NCBI GenBank assembly: GCA_035494735.1
Contig: DATJGS010000037.1
Location: 124,001-188,000 of the forward strand
Source: DATJGS01 sp035494735
GTDB taxonomy: Bacteria; Eisenbacteria; RBG-16-71-46
DNA: 64,000 nucleotides
Direction: 5' to 3'
Below are positions 50,444 to 58,636 of this stretch, piece by piece. The position numbers and the translations under genes are program-made. Below the pieces are notes generated by a model that was not told the DNA's origin, made no database searches, and saw nothing but the letters and a program-made list of their open reading frames with translations. The stretch's first letter is position 1; each line of letters begins with the position of its first letter.

Positions 50444-51291
50444 GAGCCCTCGTACTCGTAGACGCCGCGGCCCGACTTGCGCCCGAGGCGCCCGGCGGCG
50501 ACGTATTGCTCCATCAACGGGCACGGCCGGAACTTCTCGCCCAGCGTGCGGTGCAGGAAACGCAGGATCGAGAGCCGCGTGTCGAGGCCGACCAGGTCCA
50601 CCAGCTCGAACGGGCCCATCGGATGATTGAGGCCGAGCTTCAGCGCCTTGTCGATGTCGCGCGCGCTGGCCACGCCCTCCTGCAGCATGTAGAACGCCTC
50701 GTTGCCGATCATGGCGTTGATGCGCGTCGTCACGAAGCCCGGGGACTCGCGCACCACGACGCACTCCTTGCCCATCGCCACGCCGGCCGCGCACGCGGCG
50801 TCGAGGGTGGCGTCGGACGTCTGCAGCGCGCGCACGACCTCCAGCAGCTTCATGCGATGGACCGGATTGAAGAAGTGCATGCCGACGACCTGCGCGGGGC
50901 GCGACGTCACGGCCGCCATCTCCGTCACCGAGAGCGACGACGTGTTGCTCGCAAGCACGGCGTGCCTGGGCGCGTGCCGATCGAGCGCGGCGAACAACTC
51001 GAGCTTCAGCTCGATCTTCTCGGGCACGGCCTCGATCACGAGGTCGGCGTCGCGTACCGAATCTTCGAGCGAGCGCACCGCGCGCAGGCGCTTGTGCGCC
51101 GCGATGGCATCGGGGCCAAGGACCTTGCCGGTGGCCACGCCTTTCTCCAGCGTGGCGCTGACGTCGGCCAGAGCCTTCTCGAGCGCCTCGCCGCTCGCGT
51201 CCTCGAGCACGGTGTCGAATCCGCCGAGCGCCGAGGCGTAGGCGATGCCGCGCCCCATGATGCCGGCGCCGATCACGGCGACCCTGCGCAT
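50440..51291 (-). CDS. 3-hydroxyacyl-CoA (3-hydroxybutyryl-CoA) dehydrogenase
   Basis: 283-residue NAD-dependent dehydrogenase. Rossmann motif VIGAGIMGRGIA; SNTSSLSVTEMA; the catalytic His and Glu region VVGMHFFNPVHRMKLLEVV; SPGFVTTRINAMIGNEAF; GLNHPMGPFELVDLVGLD. Length and layout match single-domain Hbd/PaaH proteins. It would oxidise 3-hydroxyacyl-CoA made by the crotonases for the thiolase of the same operon. ATG at 51291, two bases after the bioY stop. Confidence 0.94.
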   Translation of the reverse strand: MRRVAVIGAGIMGRGIAYASALGGFDTVLEDASGEALEKALADVSATLEKGVATGKVLGPDAIAAHKRLRAVRSLEDSVRDADLVIEAVPEKIELKLELFAALDRHAPRHAVLASNTSSLSVTEMAAVTSRPAQVVGMHFFNPVHRMKLLEVVRALQTSDATLDAACAAGVAMGKECVVVRESPGFVTTRINAMIGNEAFYMLQEGVASARDIDKALKLGLNHPMGPFELVDLVGLDTRLSILRFLHRTLGEKFRPCPLMEQYVAAGRLGRKSGRGVYEYEGS

Positions 51292-51293
51292 GG

Positions 51294-51881
51294 TCACGCG
51301 CGCGTGCCCTGTCTCCCGGCCATGCGCCACGCCGCCGGCAGCGCGAGCGCGGCGAGCGTCGCCTTGATCGCGTCGCCGGGCACGAACGGCCACAGCCCCT
51401 GCGCGAGCAGCGCGCCGGGGGTCGTGAAGCGCGCCAGCCCGACGAGCCCGAGCGCGAAGATCACGGCGCTGCCGAGCAGCATCGCGGCGACCGTCGTCGC
51501 GAAGCGCCGATCCCAGCCGCGCGCCGCGAGCAGTCCGGTGAGCGCGGCCGCGAACGGGAACGCGACGAGGTAGCCCGCGGTCGGTCCGGCGAACACGTGC
51601 GCGCCGGCGGCGCCGCCCGCGAACACCGGCAGTCCGCTCGCGCCCTCCAGCAGGTACAGCACCTGCGCGACGAACGCGCGGCGGGCTCCGAGCGTCGCGC
51701 CGACGAGCAGCACGGCGAACGTCTGCCCGGTGATCTCGACCGGCGTCCACGGCAGACGGATGGCGAGCTGTGCGGCGAGCGCGGTGAGCAGGCTGGCGCC
51801 GACGACGAGCGCCACATTCGTGAACGCGCCGGCGCGCGGCAGGGCCGCGTCGGCGAGGGTGAGCGTGCGGACGCTGGACAT
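51294..51881 (-). CDS. bioY: Biotin transporter BioY (ECF substrate-binding subunit)
   Basis: 195-residue S-component of an ECF vitamin transporter. About six hydrophobic segments; family segments IRLPWTPVEITGQTFAVLLVGATLGARRAF, LEGASGLPVFAGG and GPTAGYLVAFPFAAALTGLL, and LWPFVPGDAIKATLAALALP. ATG at 51881. EcfA/EcfT are not nearby; BioY can be served by shared modules. First gene of the operon, followed within two bases by the dehydrogenase gene. Biotin uptake here may support biotin carboxylases of acyl-CoA pathways (inference). Confidence 0.92.
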   Translation of the reverse strand: MSSVRTLTLADAALPRAGAFTNVALVVGASLLTALAAQLAIRLPWTPVEITGQTFAVLLVGATLGARRAFVAQVLYLLEGASGLPVFAGGAAGAHVFAGPTAGYLVAFPFAAALTGLLAARGWDRRFATTVAAMLLGSAVIFALGLVGLARFTTPGALLAQGLWPFVPGDAIKATLAALALPAAWRMAGRQGTRA

Positions 51882-52053
51882 GACGACCTCGCGAAGAGCG
51901 GGACGGGCCACGGCGGCGAAGGCGCGCGGCAACCAGGGTGCGTGCTGTGATGAATCGCGGCCAAGCTAGCACGCGATCTGGGGACCGGCAACCGCGCCCG
52001 GCCCGGCGCTTCGCGGGTCAGAAAACGCGCGTCCGCGGCGGCCCCCTGGCGCC

Positions 52054-53652
52054 TCACGCCTGATGGGCGTCGCGCTTCTGCGTGTACATCAGCGCGTCGC
52101 CCTCGGCGAGCAGCGCCTCGATCGAGGGGTGGCGATGCGGCGCGTAGCGCACGCGCCCGAGGCTCAACGACAGCGTGTAGCGCCGGCCCCACGCCGAGCG
52201 CTCGGCGGCGAGGCGCCGCGACAGTCGGGCGGTGAGCCGCTCCCCCGTGTCCGGCGACGATTCGACGGCCAGCACCACGAACTCGTCGCCGCCCAGTCGC
52301 GCGATGACGTCCGAGCGGCGGAACGTCTGCTTGAGGATGCGCGCCGCATCGCGCAACGCGGCGTCGCCTTCGGCGTGGCCGAACGTGTCGTTGATCCACT
52401 TGAGCTGATCGACGTCGGCGAAGATCAGGCTGATCGGCGTGCCCGAGCGGTCCGCGACGTCGATCTGCTGGCGCGCCAGCATGAGGAACCCGCGCCGGTT
52501 GTACAGCCCGGTCAGTTCGTCGGCGAGCGACAGCGCCATGAGCGTCCGATGCAGCTGATCGTTCTCCTCGCGGCGCCGCTCGAGCGTCTCGGTCATGGCG
52601 TCGAACGCGCGCGACAGCTCGCTGAGTTCGCCGCGCCCGTACGGCAGATTGGTGCGGGCCGCGAGGTCGCCCGTGGTCACCCGGCGCGTGGCCGCGACCA
52701 GCGCGTCGACGCGGCGCAGCACGACGCGCCGCGCGCCGCGCCATGCCACCCACAGCGTGACGCCGCCGAGCATGAGCAGGAACACGAGGCCTTCCAGGAA
52801 CAGGCGCTGCGCGCGGCCCAGCACTTCGCCGCGCGCGAGGCCGACGCCGACGTACAGCGGCTCGTCCGCCGGGTCGCCGAGCGGCGCGAACCCGCCGATG
52901 CGATCGCTGCCGTCGAGCGACGTGAAGCGCATCCACCCGCTGCCGTGCCGGCGCATCTCCAGCACGCGCTCGCCCGGCAAGTGCCGGCCGATCCACTTGC
53001 CTGGGTCCGGGTAGCGCGCGAGCACGAGCCCGTGTGAATCGTTGAGCAGCACGGACGCGCTCGGCGGCAGCGACAGGTCGCGACCGACGTCACGCAACCA
53101 GTCGAGACCGATCGCCGCGAACACGACGCCGATCGCATGGCCTCGCGCGTCGCGCACCGGCAGCGCGGCCACGAGATCCATCGGCCGCGGCGGGCCCGCG
53201 CGCGCCGTGCCGCCCGTCGCCAGACCGTCACCTTCGAGCGCGCGACGGAACCATGGCGCGTCGTGGACCTGCGCCGGAGTCTGCGTGCCCGAGGCCGCGA
53301 ACACGCGGCCGCTGGTGTCCGCCGCCGCGATGACGACGAGCGCCTCGTGCGAGGCCGCGATGTTCGCGAAGCGCACGCGGCACGCCGCGGCGTCGCGCGC
53401 GCGCACTTCGGGCAGGTCGACGAGACCTTCCAGCAGGAGGCGCGCGCCCTCGAGGCGCTGCTGCTCGTGCGCGGCGATGAGGCGCGCCAGGCGCAAAGCC
53501 TCCTCGCCCGCGTCGCGCTCCGCGCGCCGGCGCTGCTCGAGCGCGGTGAACGCCATGAGCAGAATCGGCGGGAGCACGGCGACGACAATCAATGCCAGTA
53601 GTCGCGAGCGCAGACTCGAGGGGACGATGCGCACGACTCGAAACCTCCCCAT
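52054..53652 (-). CDS. Membrane diguanylate cyclase with extracellular sensor
   Basis: 532 residues. Membrane segment 1 near 14-37, a dCache-like sensing region (about 40-285; LVVIAAADTSGRVFAASG, VSLPVRD-like folds), membrane segment 2 near 287-308, a HAMP-like linker (ALVAATRRVTTGDLAARTNL), then the GGDEF domain (LADELTGLYNRRGFL, FADVDQLKWINDTFGHAEGDAAL, IARLGGDEFVVL). The RRSD just five residues before GGDEF matches the inhibitory RxxD site, so product inhibition by c-di-GMP is likely. No EAL domain. ATG at 53652. Stands alone. Confidence 0.92.
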   Translation of the reverse strand: MGRFRVVRIVPSSLRSRLLALIVVAVLPPILLMAFTALEQRRRAERDAGEEALRLARLIAAHEQQRLEGARLLLEGLVDLPEVRARDAAACRVRFANIAASHEALVVIAAADTSGRVFAASGTQTPAQVHDAPWFRRALEGDGLATGGTARAGPPRPMDLVAALPVRDARGHAIGVVFAAIGLDWLRDVGRDLSLPPSASVLLNDSHGLVLARYPDPGKWIGRHLPGERVLEMRRHGSGWMRFTSLDGSDRIGGFAPLGDPADEPLYVGVGLARGEVLGRAQRLFLEGLVFLLMLGGVTLWVAWRGARRVVLRRVDALVAATRRVTTGDLAARTNLPYGRGELSELSRAFDAMTETLERRREENDQLHRTLMALSLADELTGLYNRRGFLMLARQQIDVADRSGTPISLIFADVDQLKWINDTFGHAEGDAALRDAARILKQTFRRSDVIARLGGDEFVVLAVESSPDTGERLTARLSRRLAAERSAWGRRYTLSLSLGRVRYAPHRHPSIEALLAEGDALMYTQKRDAHQA

Positions 53653-54100
53653 CTATGAAGGAACCTGTTCCGTCCGTCGCCGCCTGCCGTCGCGACGCGG
53701 GGAGCGGGTCGTCGCGCGGCGCAGATCCGCCGCGGCGGTCCGACGCATTGGTTTGGATTGAGTGCCGAGTGGCCGCGATGCGCGGATTCTCCGCGCCGCG
53801 CGCGGATTGTGGCCGCGAGCACGTCGCGCTGCGCGACTCCACCCAATCGCGCGGCGCCCGTTGCAGGACGCGATGCGCCGCGCGCGTGTCGCGGCGCCGC
53901 GATGGGCCACGCCGACCGCGTCGTCAAGGCGTCCCAAAGTCGCCGGACGCGAACGCGCGGCGGCCGCGCCGCGCGAGCCGCCGCCTCCGAGGCCGTCGCA
54001 CGCGCGCCCGCGTGGCTCGCCGGGCCGGCTTCCGAGGCTGTGCTAGCATGCGCGCGCGTTTCCACGCTGTTCGCCCAACGTTCGAGGCCGCTCCTCTCCG
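53653..54100. other. Intergenic region, no gene seen
   Basis: 448 bases between the divergent cyclase and AtuA-like genes. Only Arg/Ala-rich shadow frames are present; no hairpin or promoter pair stood out. Promoters for both flanking genes should be here. Confidence 0.4.
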
Positions 54101-56020
54101 ATGTCCGAGTCGATTCGCATCGCCAATGCCGGCGGCTACTGGGGCGACGACCTGGCGCAGTTCCGCCGCCAGGTCGAGCTGGGTCCGGTGGACTACGTGA
54201 CGCTCGATTTCCTCGCCGAGATCACGATGTCCATCATGCAGAAGCAGCGCGCCCGCGATCCGCGCGCCGGCTACGCGCGCGACTTCATCGCCCAGGTCGA
54301 GGAGACGCTGCCGCTGCTCGTCACGCGCGGCACGCGCGCGATCAGCAACGCGGGCGGCGTGAACCCGCTGGCGTGCCGCGGCGCGTTGCTCGAGATGGCG
54401 CAGAAGAACGGTGCGGCGCTCGAAGTCGCCGCCGTCGTCGGCGACGACCTGATGGAAAGGCTCGGCGAGCTGAACGCGGCGGGCGTGTCGCTCGACGACA
54501 TGGACTCGGGCGCGCCGTTCGCGGAGGTGCGCGAGCGTATCTCGTCGGCGAACGCGTATTACGGCGCGTGGCCCGTCGTCGAAGCCTTGAAGAGCGGCGC
54601 GCAGATCGTCGTGACCGGGCGCTGCACCGACACCGGCATCACGCTCGCGCCCATGATCCACGCGTTCGGCTGGAAGCCCGACGACTGGGACCGCCTCGCG
54701 TCCGGCATCGTGGCCGGGCACATCGTCGAGTGCGGCGCGCAGAGCACGGGCGGCAACTTCACGGACTGGCGCCGCGTGCCGCGCTTCGCCGAGATCGGCT
54801 ACCCGCTGATCGACGTGTCGCCCGACGGCTCGTTCGTCGTCACGAAGCACGCCGGCACCGGCGGCGCGGTCACGGTGCGCACGGTGAAGGAACAGCTCGT
54901 GTACGAAATGGGCGATCCGCGCGGCTACATCACGCCCGACGTCGTCGCCGACTTCGCGAGCATCCGCCTGGAGCAGATCGGGCGAGATCGCGTGCGCGTG
55001 TGGGACGTGAAGGGCCGGCCGGCGCCCGCGTCGCTCAAAGTCAGCGCGTCGTACTTCGACGGCTGGAAAGCCAGCGGCACGCTCATCATCTCGGCGCCCG
55101 ACGCGAAGGCCAAGGCGCACGCGTTCGCGGATCTGTTCTGGAAGCGCCTCGACGTGTCGTTCGCCGCGACGCACACGGAACTCGTCGGTCACTCCGCGTG
55201 CTGGGGACCGCTCGCGCCCGCCGGCGAGCCGAACGAAGTGCTGCTGCGCCTCTCGGTGCGCGATCCCGATCGCGCGAAGATCGAGCGCTTCTCGAAGCTC
55301 GTGCCCGCTGTGATCCTGTCCGGCCCGCCCGGCGTCGCCGTGACCGGCGGCCGCCCGCAGGCCCAGGAAGTCGTCGCGTACTGGCCCGCGCTCGTGCCGC
55401 GCGACAAGGTGAAGGCGCGGCTCGTGACGCGCGAAGGCGAACGCACGCTCGACTGGCCGACGCCGCTCGTGCCCATGACCCCGGCCGCGACGCTCGCGCG
55501 TGTCGCCGTGCCGCCGGCGCGCGGCTCGGCGAAGGCCGTGACCGTGCCACTGTCGGCGCTCGCCCACGCGCGCAGCGGCGACAAGGGCGACACCGCGAAC
55601 ATCGGCGTGATCGCCCGCGCGCCCGAGATCTGGCCGTGGCTGAAGCGCACGCTGAGCGCCGCGGTCGTGAAGCGCCGCTTCAAGGGCATCTGTCTCGGTC
55701 GCGTCGAGCGCCACGAGGTGCCGAACCTGTACGCGCTGAACTTCCTGCTGCACGAATCGCTCGGCGGCGGCGGCACCGTTTCGCTGCGTCTCGACGCGCA
55801 GGGCAAGACGCTGTCGCACGCGCTGCTCGCCATGGAAGTGCGCGCGCCGAAGGCGCTGCTCGACGCCGCCGCGCGCGGCGACGCGGCGGACGGGCACGTG
55901 GTGAAGGCGGCGGCGAGTGGGACGAAGGTGGGCACTCGGGCCAAGAGCAAGCCGCGACGCGCGACGCCGAAGCGCGGCGCGACATCGAAGCGCACCGCCC
56001 GCACGCGCCGCCGGCGCTGA
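54101..56020 (+). CDS. AtuA-like acyl-CoA-pathway protein (DUF1446) with fused C-terminal domain
   Basis: 639 residues. Residues 1-455 are the acyclic-terpene-utilisation AtuA/DUF1446 domain (RIANAGGYWGDDLAQF, GPVDYVTLDFLAEITMSIM, ISNAGGVNPLACRGAL, VTGRCTDTGITLAPMIHAFGW, GHIVECGAQSTGGNFTDW). Residues about 470-585 are the small AtuA-like ferredoxin-fold domain often encoded separately (LAHARSGDKGDTANIGVIAR). The last 35 residues are Lys/Arg/Thr/Ala-rich. AtuA homologues act in citronellol/geraniol and related CoA pathways; exact substrate unknown. The next gene begins 8 bases after the stop. Confidence 0.88.
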   Translation: MSESIRIANAGGYWGDDLAQFRRQVELGPVDYVTLDFLAEITMSIMQKQRARDPRAGYARDFIAQVEETLPLLVTRGTRAISNAGGVNPLACRGALLEMAQKNGAALEVAAVVGDDLMERLGELNAAGVSLDDMDSGAPFAEVRERISSANAYYGAWPVVEALKSGAQIVVTGRCTDTGITLAPMIHAFGWKPDDWDRLASGIVAGHIVECGAQSTGGNFTDWRRVPRFAEIGYPLIDVSPDGSFVVTKHAGTGGAVTVRTVKEQLVYEMGDPRGYITPDVVADFASIRLEQIGRDRVRVWDVKGRPAPASLKVSASYFDGWKASGTLIISAPDAKAKAHAFADLFWKRLDVSFAATHTELVGHSACWGPLAPAGEPNEVLLRLSVRDPDRAKIERFSKLVPAVILSGPPGVAVTGGRPQAQEVVAYWPALVPRDKVKARLVTREGERTLDWPTPLVPMTPAATLARVAVPPARGSAKAVTVPLSALAHARSGDKGDTANIGVIARAPEIWPWLKRTLSAAVVKRRFKGICLGRVERHEVPNLYALNFLLHESLGGGGTVSLRLDAQGKTLSHALLAMEVRAPKALLDAAARGDAADGHVVKAAASGTKVGTRAKSKPRRATPKRGATSKRTARTRRRR

Positions 56021-56028
56021 TCGCCATC

Positions 56029-56532
56029 GTGCCGCGCACCCCGACCGCCGACGAGATCATCGCCGCGCTGAACCTGTCGCCGCTCCCACTCGAGGGCGGC
56101 TACTTCCGCGAGACGTGGCGCTCCGAAGTGTCGGTGCCGGTCGGCGGCCGCGAGCCCGCGTCACGCTCCGCGGGCACCGCCATCTACTATCTGCTGACGC
56201 CCGACACGTTCTCCGCGCTGCACCGCCTGCCCGACGAAGAGATCTTCCACTTCTATCTCGGCGACCCCGTCGAGATGCTCGTGCTCGAACCCAGCGGCCG
56301 CGCGCGTGTGGTGACGCTCGGCCCCGATCTCATCGGCGGCCAGCATCCGCAGTTCGTGGTGCCGCGCGGCGCGTGGCAGGGCACGAAGCTCACGTCGGGC
56401 GGGAAGGTCGCGCTGCTCGGCGCCACGATCGCGCCCGGGTTCGAGTTCCGCGACCTCGAGCTGGGCGCACGCGACGCGCTCACGCAGACGTGGCCCGATT
56501 ACGCGGAGAGGATCGCGGCGCTGACGCGGTAG
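56029..56532 (+). CDS. Cupin_5/DUF985-family protein
   Basis: 167-residue single-domain cupin. Pattern: LSPLPLEGGYFRETWRSE, TAIYYLLTPDTFSALHRLPDEEIFHFYLGDPVEML, HPQFVVPRGAWQGTKL and APGFEFRDLELG, all typical of DUF985. The function of the family is unsettled. GTG at 56029 is the likely start, as the AtuA-like stop is eight bases upstream and no ATG gives a better match. Probably co-transcribed with that gene. Confidence 0.88.
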   Translation: MPRTPTADEIIAALNLSPLPLEGGYFRETWRSEVSVPVGGREPASRSAGTAIYYLLTPDTFSALHRLPDEEIFHFYLGDPVEMLVLEPSGRARVVTLGPDLIGGQHPQFVVPRGAWQGTKLTSGGKVALLGATIAPGFEFRDLELGARDALTQTWPDYAERIAALTR

Positions 56533-56547
56533 AGGGCGGCGAGGAAT

Positions 56548-56573
56548 CCGGTTCGAATCCTCATTGGAACCGG
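56548..56573. terminator. Hairpin between convergent genes
   Basis: CCGGTTC, 12-base loop, GAACCGG, between the cupin gene (plus, ends 56532) and the peroxiredoxin-like gene (minus, ends 56676). Perfect seven-base stem, no T-run. The loop segment looks like a tRNA T-loop by chance; arms do not fold as a tRNA. Confidence 0.5.
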
Positions 56574-56675
56574 CTCAATCGGCCAGGCCATCGCACGACG
56601 GGTCAGCGCAGGCAAGCAGCAGGGTGATGGAACGGGCACGACTACACGCGAGCAAGGCGGTTCACTGGGCCACGC

Positions 56676-57347
56676 TCATCCTTTCATTCCGCGCAACGCA
56701 TCGAGTATCGCTTTGGGCTCTAGTCGCTTCATGTAGTCCGGATCCACGTGCGCGAGTCGCACGACACCCTCGCGGTCCAGGACGAAGGTTCCGGGCATCG
56801 GAAGCTCCCAAGAGTCGTCGCCGTTGAACTTCGGAAGGGCGCTCCCGAGGGCCTCCTGCACTTCGCGCAGCGGCTCGCTGAGAGAGAAGACGAGGCCGTA
56901 CTGGCGCGCCACGTGGTTGCCGGCGTCGGTGAGGACGGGGAATGTCAGTTGCTTCGCCGCGATATCGGCCAACGCGAAGTCCGGTGTCTGCGGCGAGATG
57001 GCGACGAGCTCGGCACCGAACCCATGGATCTCGGCGAGCGCGTTCTGGTAACTCCGCAGTTGCAGGTCGCAGAAGGGACACCAGCTCCCGCGGTAGAACG
57101 TCGTGACCACGGGACCCCGTGCCAGCAAGGATCCGAGGGACGTTCGACCTCCGCGGGCATCCGGCAGTGTGAATGCGGGCGCTCGATTGCCGGCAGACAT
57201 TGCACGAGAAGCGATGCCGGATTCGGTCAGCTTCCGGAGCTCGGCTCCGATGGTGGCGATCAGCTCGGGTGGCGCCTGGCGGGCCAGGCCAGCGACCAGT
57301 TCGGCGATGCGGTCGCGCAGGGAAGTGTCAGTCATGGGCTGGTTCAT
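56676..57347 (-). CDS. AhpC/TSA-like (Prx-like) peroxiredoxin
   Basis: 223-residue thioredoxin-fold peroxiredoxin. Long N-terminal helical region (DRIAELVAGLARQAPPELIATIG), then APAFTLPDARGGRTSLGSLLARGPVV, the active site FYRGSWCPFCDLQLRSYQ with peroxidatic-type Cys and a second Cys three residues on (CPFC), and GTFVLDREGVVRLAHVDPDYMKRL. This CxxC arrangement is typical of the Prx-like type rather than 2-Cys AhpC. ATG at 57347 (alternative 57335). Divergent from an AraC regulator, which may control it. Confidence 0.88.
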   Translation of the reverse strand: MNQPMTDTSLRDRIAELVAGLARQAPPELIATIGAELRKLTESGIASRAMSAGNRAPAFTLPDARGGRTSLGSLLARGPVVTTFYRGSWCPFCDLQLRSYQNALAEIHGFGAELVAISPQTPDFALADIAAKQLTFPVLTDAGNHVARQYGLVFSLSEPLREVQEALGSALPKFNGDDSWELPMPGTFVLDREGVVRLAHVDPDYMKRLEPKAILDALRGMKG

Positions 57348-57445
57348 CAATCTCTCTCGGTGGGAGTCGGTGGGCCGGACGCGACGCAGTCGGTCCGCTG
57401 GGTGGTAGAACTGTCGGCATTCTTAGTCCGACGCACGGGAAAACC

Positions 57446-57469
57446 AATGGCTGCAATAGCCATTTTTTT
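57446..57469 (+). terminator. Intrinsic-terminator-like hairpin with T-run upstream of the AraC gene
   Basis: AATGGCT, loop GCAAT, AGCCATT, TTTTT: a perfect seven-base stem followed by a T-run on the plus strand. It lies between the divergent peroxiredoxin-like and AraC genes, 57 bases before the AraC start. It could be an attenuator in the AraC leader, a block on transcription from the left, or an operator. Confidence 0.5.
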
Positions 57470-57525
57470 GTCCAGACGTCCCGTTTCGTTTGTGTGAGGG
57501 GGTACCATGTCGTAGCGTCTCGGCC

Positions 57526-58470
57526 ATGGATGCATTGGCGGAAGTGCTGCAGTTAAGTCGGATCACGGGATGCGTTCTCGCCAGAGTGCGGGCCCAGGAG
57601 CCGTGGGGCATCCAACTTGCCCCGGTGCGTGGTGCCGCGGTTCACGCAATCACGGCGGGGACGTGCTGGCTTCGCATCGCCGGGGATGCCCCGCGCCGAC
57701 TGATGCCGGGCGACGTGGTCCTGCTCCCTTCGGGCTCGCCGCACGCTCTGATCAGTGCCGCGGACGGTCCGACGCGGACGTTTGACCAGGTAACCAAGGA
57801 GCAGCTCCTCACCCCCGATGGAGACCTGGTGGTCTCGGGGCCCGGCGCCGCGACGTGCTTCCTTTGTGCAACGTACAGCTACGACCACGAGGTGACGCAG
57901 CCCCTGCTTTCGCTCCTTCCGCCGGTCCTCCACATCGCGGCGAGTGACAGGGAGGGAGATTCGCCTGTGCAGTCGACGCTGCGCCTCCTGAGTGCAGAGT
58001 TGGGGCGACGAGGCGTGGGCACGCGAACGGTCGTGGACCGTCTGATCGATGTTCTGTTCGTTCACGTGGTTCGCCAGTGGCTGGATCGAGGCGAGTCCGA
58101 CGCGACCGCTTCGTGGATCCGGGGACTGCGCGACCCTGCCATCGCCAAGGTTCTCGCGGTCTTGCACGGCCGGCCCGCCGAACCGTGGACGCTCGAGTCG
58201 ATCGCACAAGAGGCTCACCTCTCCCGGTCGACCTTGGCTCGCCGATTCAGTGATCGGGTCGGCGAACCTCCCCTCGCGTACCTGACGCGCTGGCGGATGG
58301 ACCTTGCAGCGCGCCTGCTGCGCGAGACCGACGAGGCCGTGGGAGAAGTCGGGCGGCGGGTGGGGTACGAGTCGGAGTTCGCATTCTCTCGAGCGTTCGC
58401 CCGCGTCCGAGGAGTCGCGCCGGGTCGGTATCGCAGAAGTCACCGTGCGAGCACCCAACGCGCGTCCTGA
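57526..58470 (+). CDS. AraC-family transcriptional regulator
   Basis: 314 residues. N-terminal cupin-like sensing domain to about residue 190 (AVHAITAGTCWLRIAG, LMPGDVVLLPSGSPHAL), then the AraC double helix-turn-helix: LESIAQEAHLSRSTLARRFSDRVGEPPLAYLTRWRMDLAARLLRET and EVGRRVGYESEFAFSRAFARVRGVAPGRYRR. ATG at 57526; an earlier in-frame start at 57490 has no binding site. Divergent to the Prx-like gene, its likely target. Ligand unknown; the cupin resembles that of AraC regulators next to oxidoreductases. Confidence 0.9.
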   Translation: MDALAEVLQLSRITGCVLARVRAQEPWGIQLAPVRGAAVHAITAGTCWLRIAGDAPRRLMPGDVVLLPSGSPHALISAADGPTRTFDQVTKEQLLTPDGDLVVSGPGAATCFLCATYSYDHEVTQPLLSLLPPVLHIAASDREGDSPVQSTLRLLSAELGRRGVGTRTVVDRLIDVLFVHVVRQWLDRGESDATASWIRGLRDPAIAKVLAVLHGRPAEPWTLESIAQEAHLSRSTLARRFSDRVGEPPLAYLTRWRMDLAARLLRETDEAVGEVGRRVGYESEFAFSRAFARVRGVAPGRYRRSHRASTQRAS

Positions 58471-58474
58471 CGCG

Positions 58475-58636
58475 ATGCGCGGGATGGGATTGCTCGACCT
58501 CGGCCTTGTGCTGCTCGCTATCTCGCAAGGGACGAGTTGCGACGGGGCAGAGTGCGTACCGCCAGACTACTCGGATCAGATCTTCGGCGGATTCACGGCG
58601 GCTCCGATTCCCATCGGAGTCCCGAGAAGTAACTAG
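58475..58636 (+). CDS. Possible small open reading frame
   Basis: 53-residue frame, MRGMGLLDLGLVLLAISQGTSCDG and a C-terminal part ending GVPRSN. It begins five bases after the AraC stop, has a hydrophobic N-terminus resembling a signal peptide, but no ribosome binding site and no recognisable family. It overlaps the 3' end of the FGE-fold gene on the opposite strand by four bases. Low certainty. Confidence 0.25.
   Translation: MRGMGLLDLGLVLLAISQGTSCDGAECVPPDYSDQIFGGFTAAPIPIGVPRSN

Noticed and set aside
56540..56580. GGTTCGAATCC string resembling a tRNA T-arm.
   Set aside because: The T stem does not pair; the sequence fits a simple inverted repeat between convergent genes.
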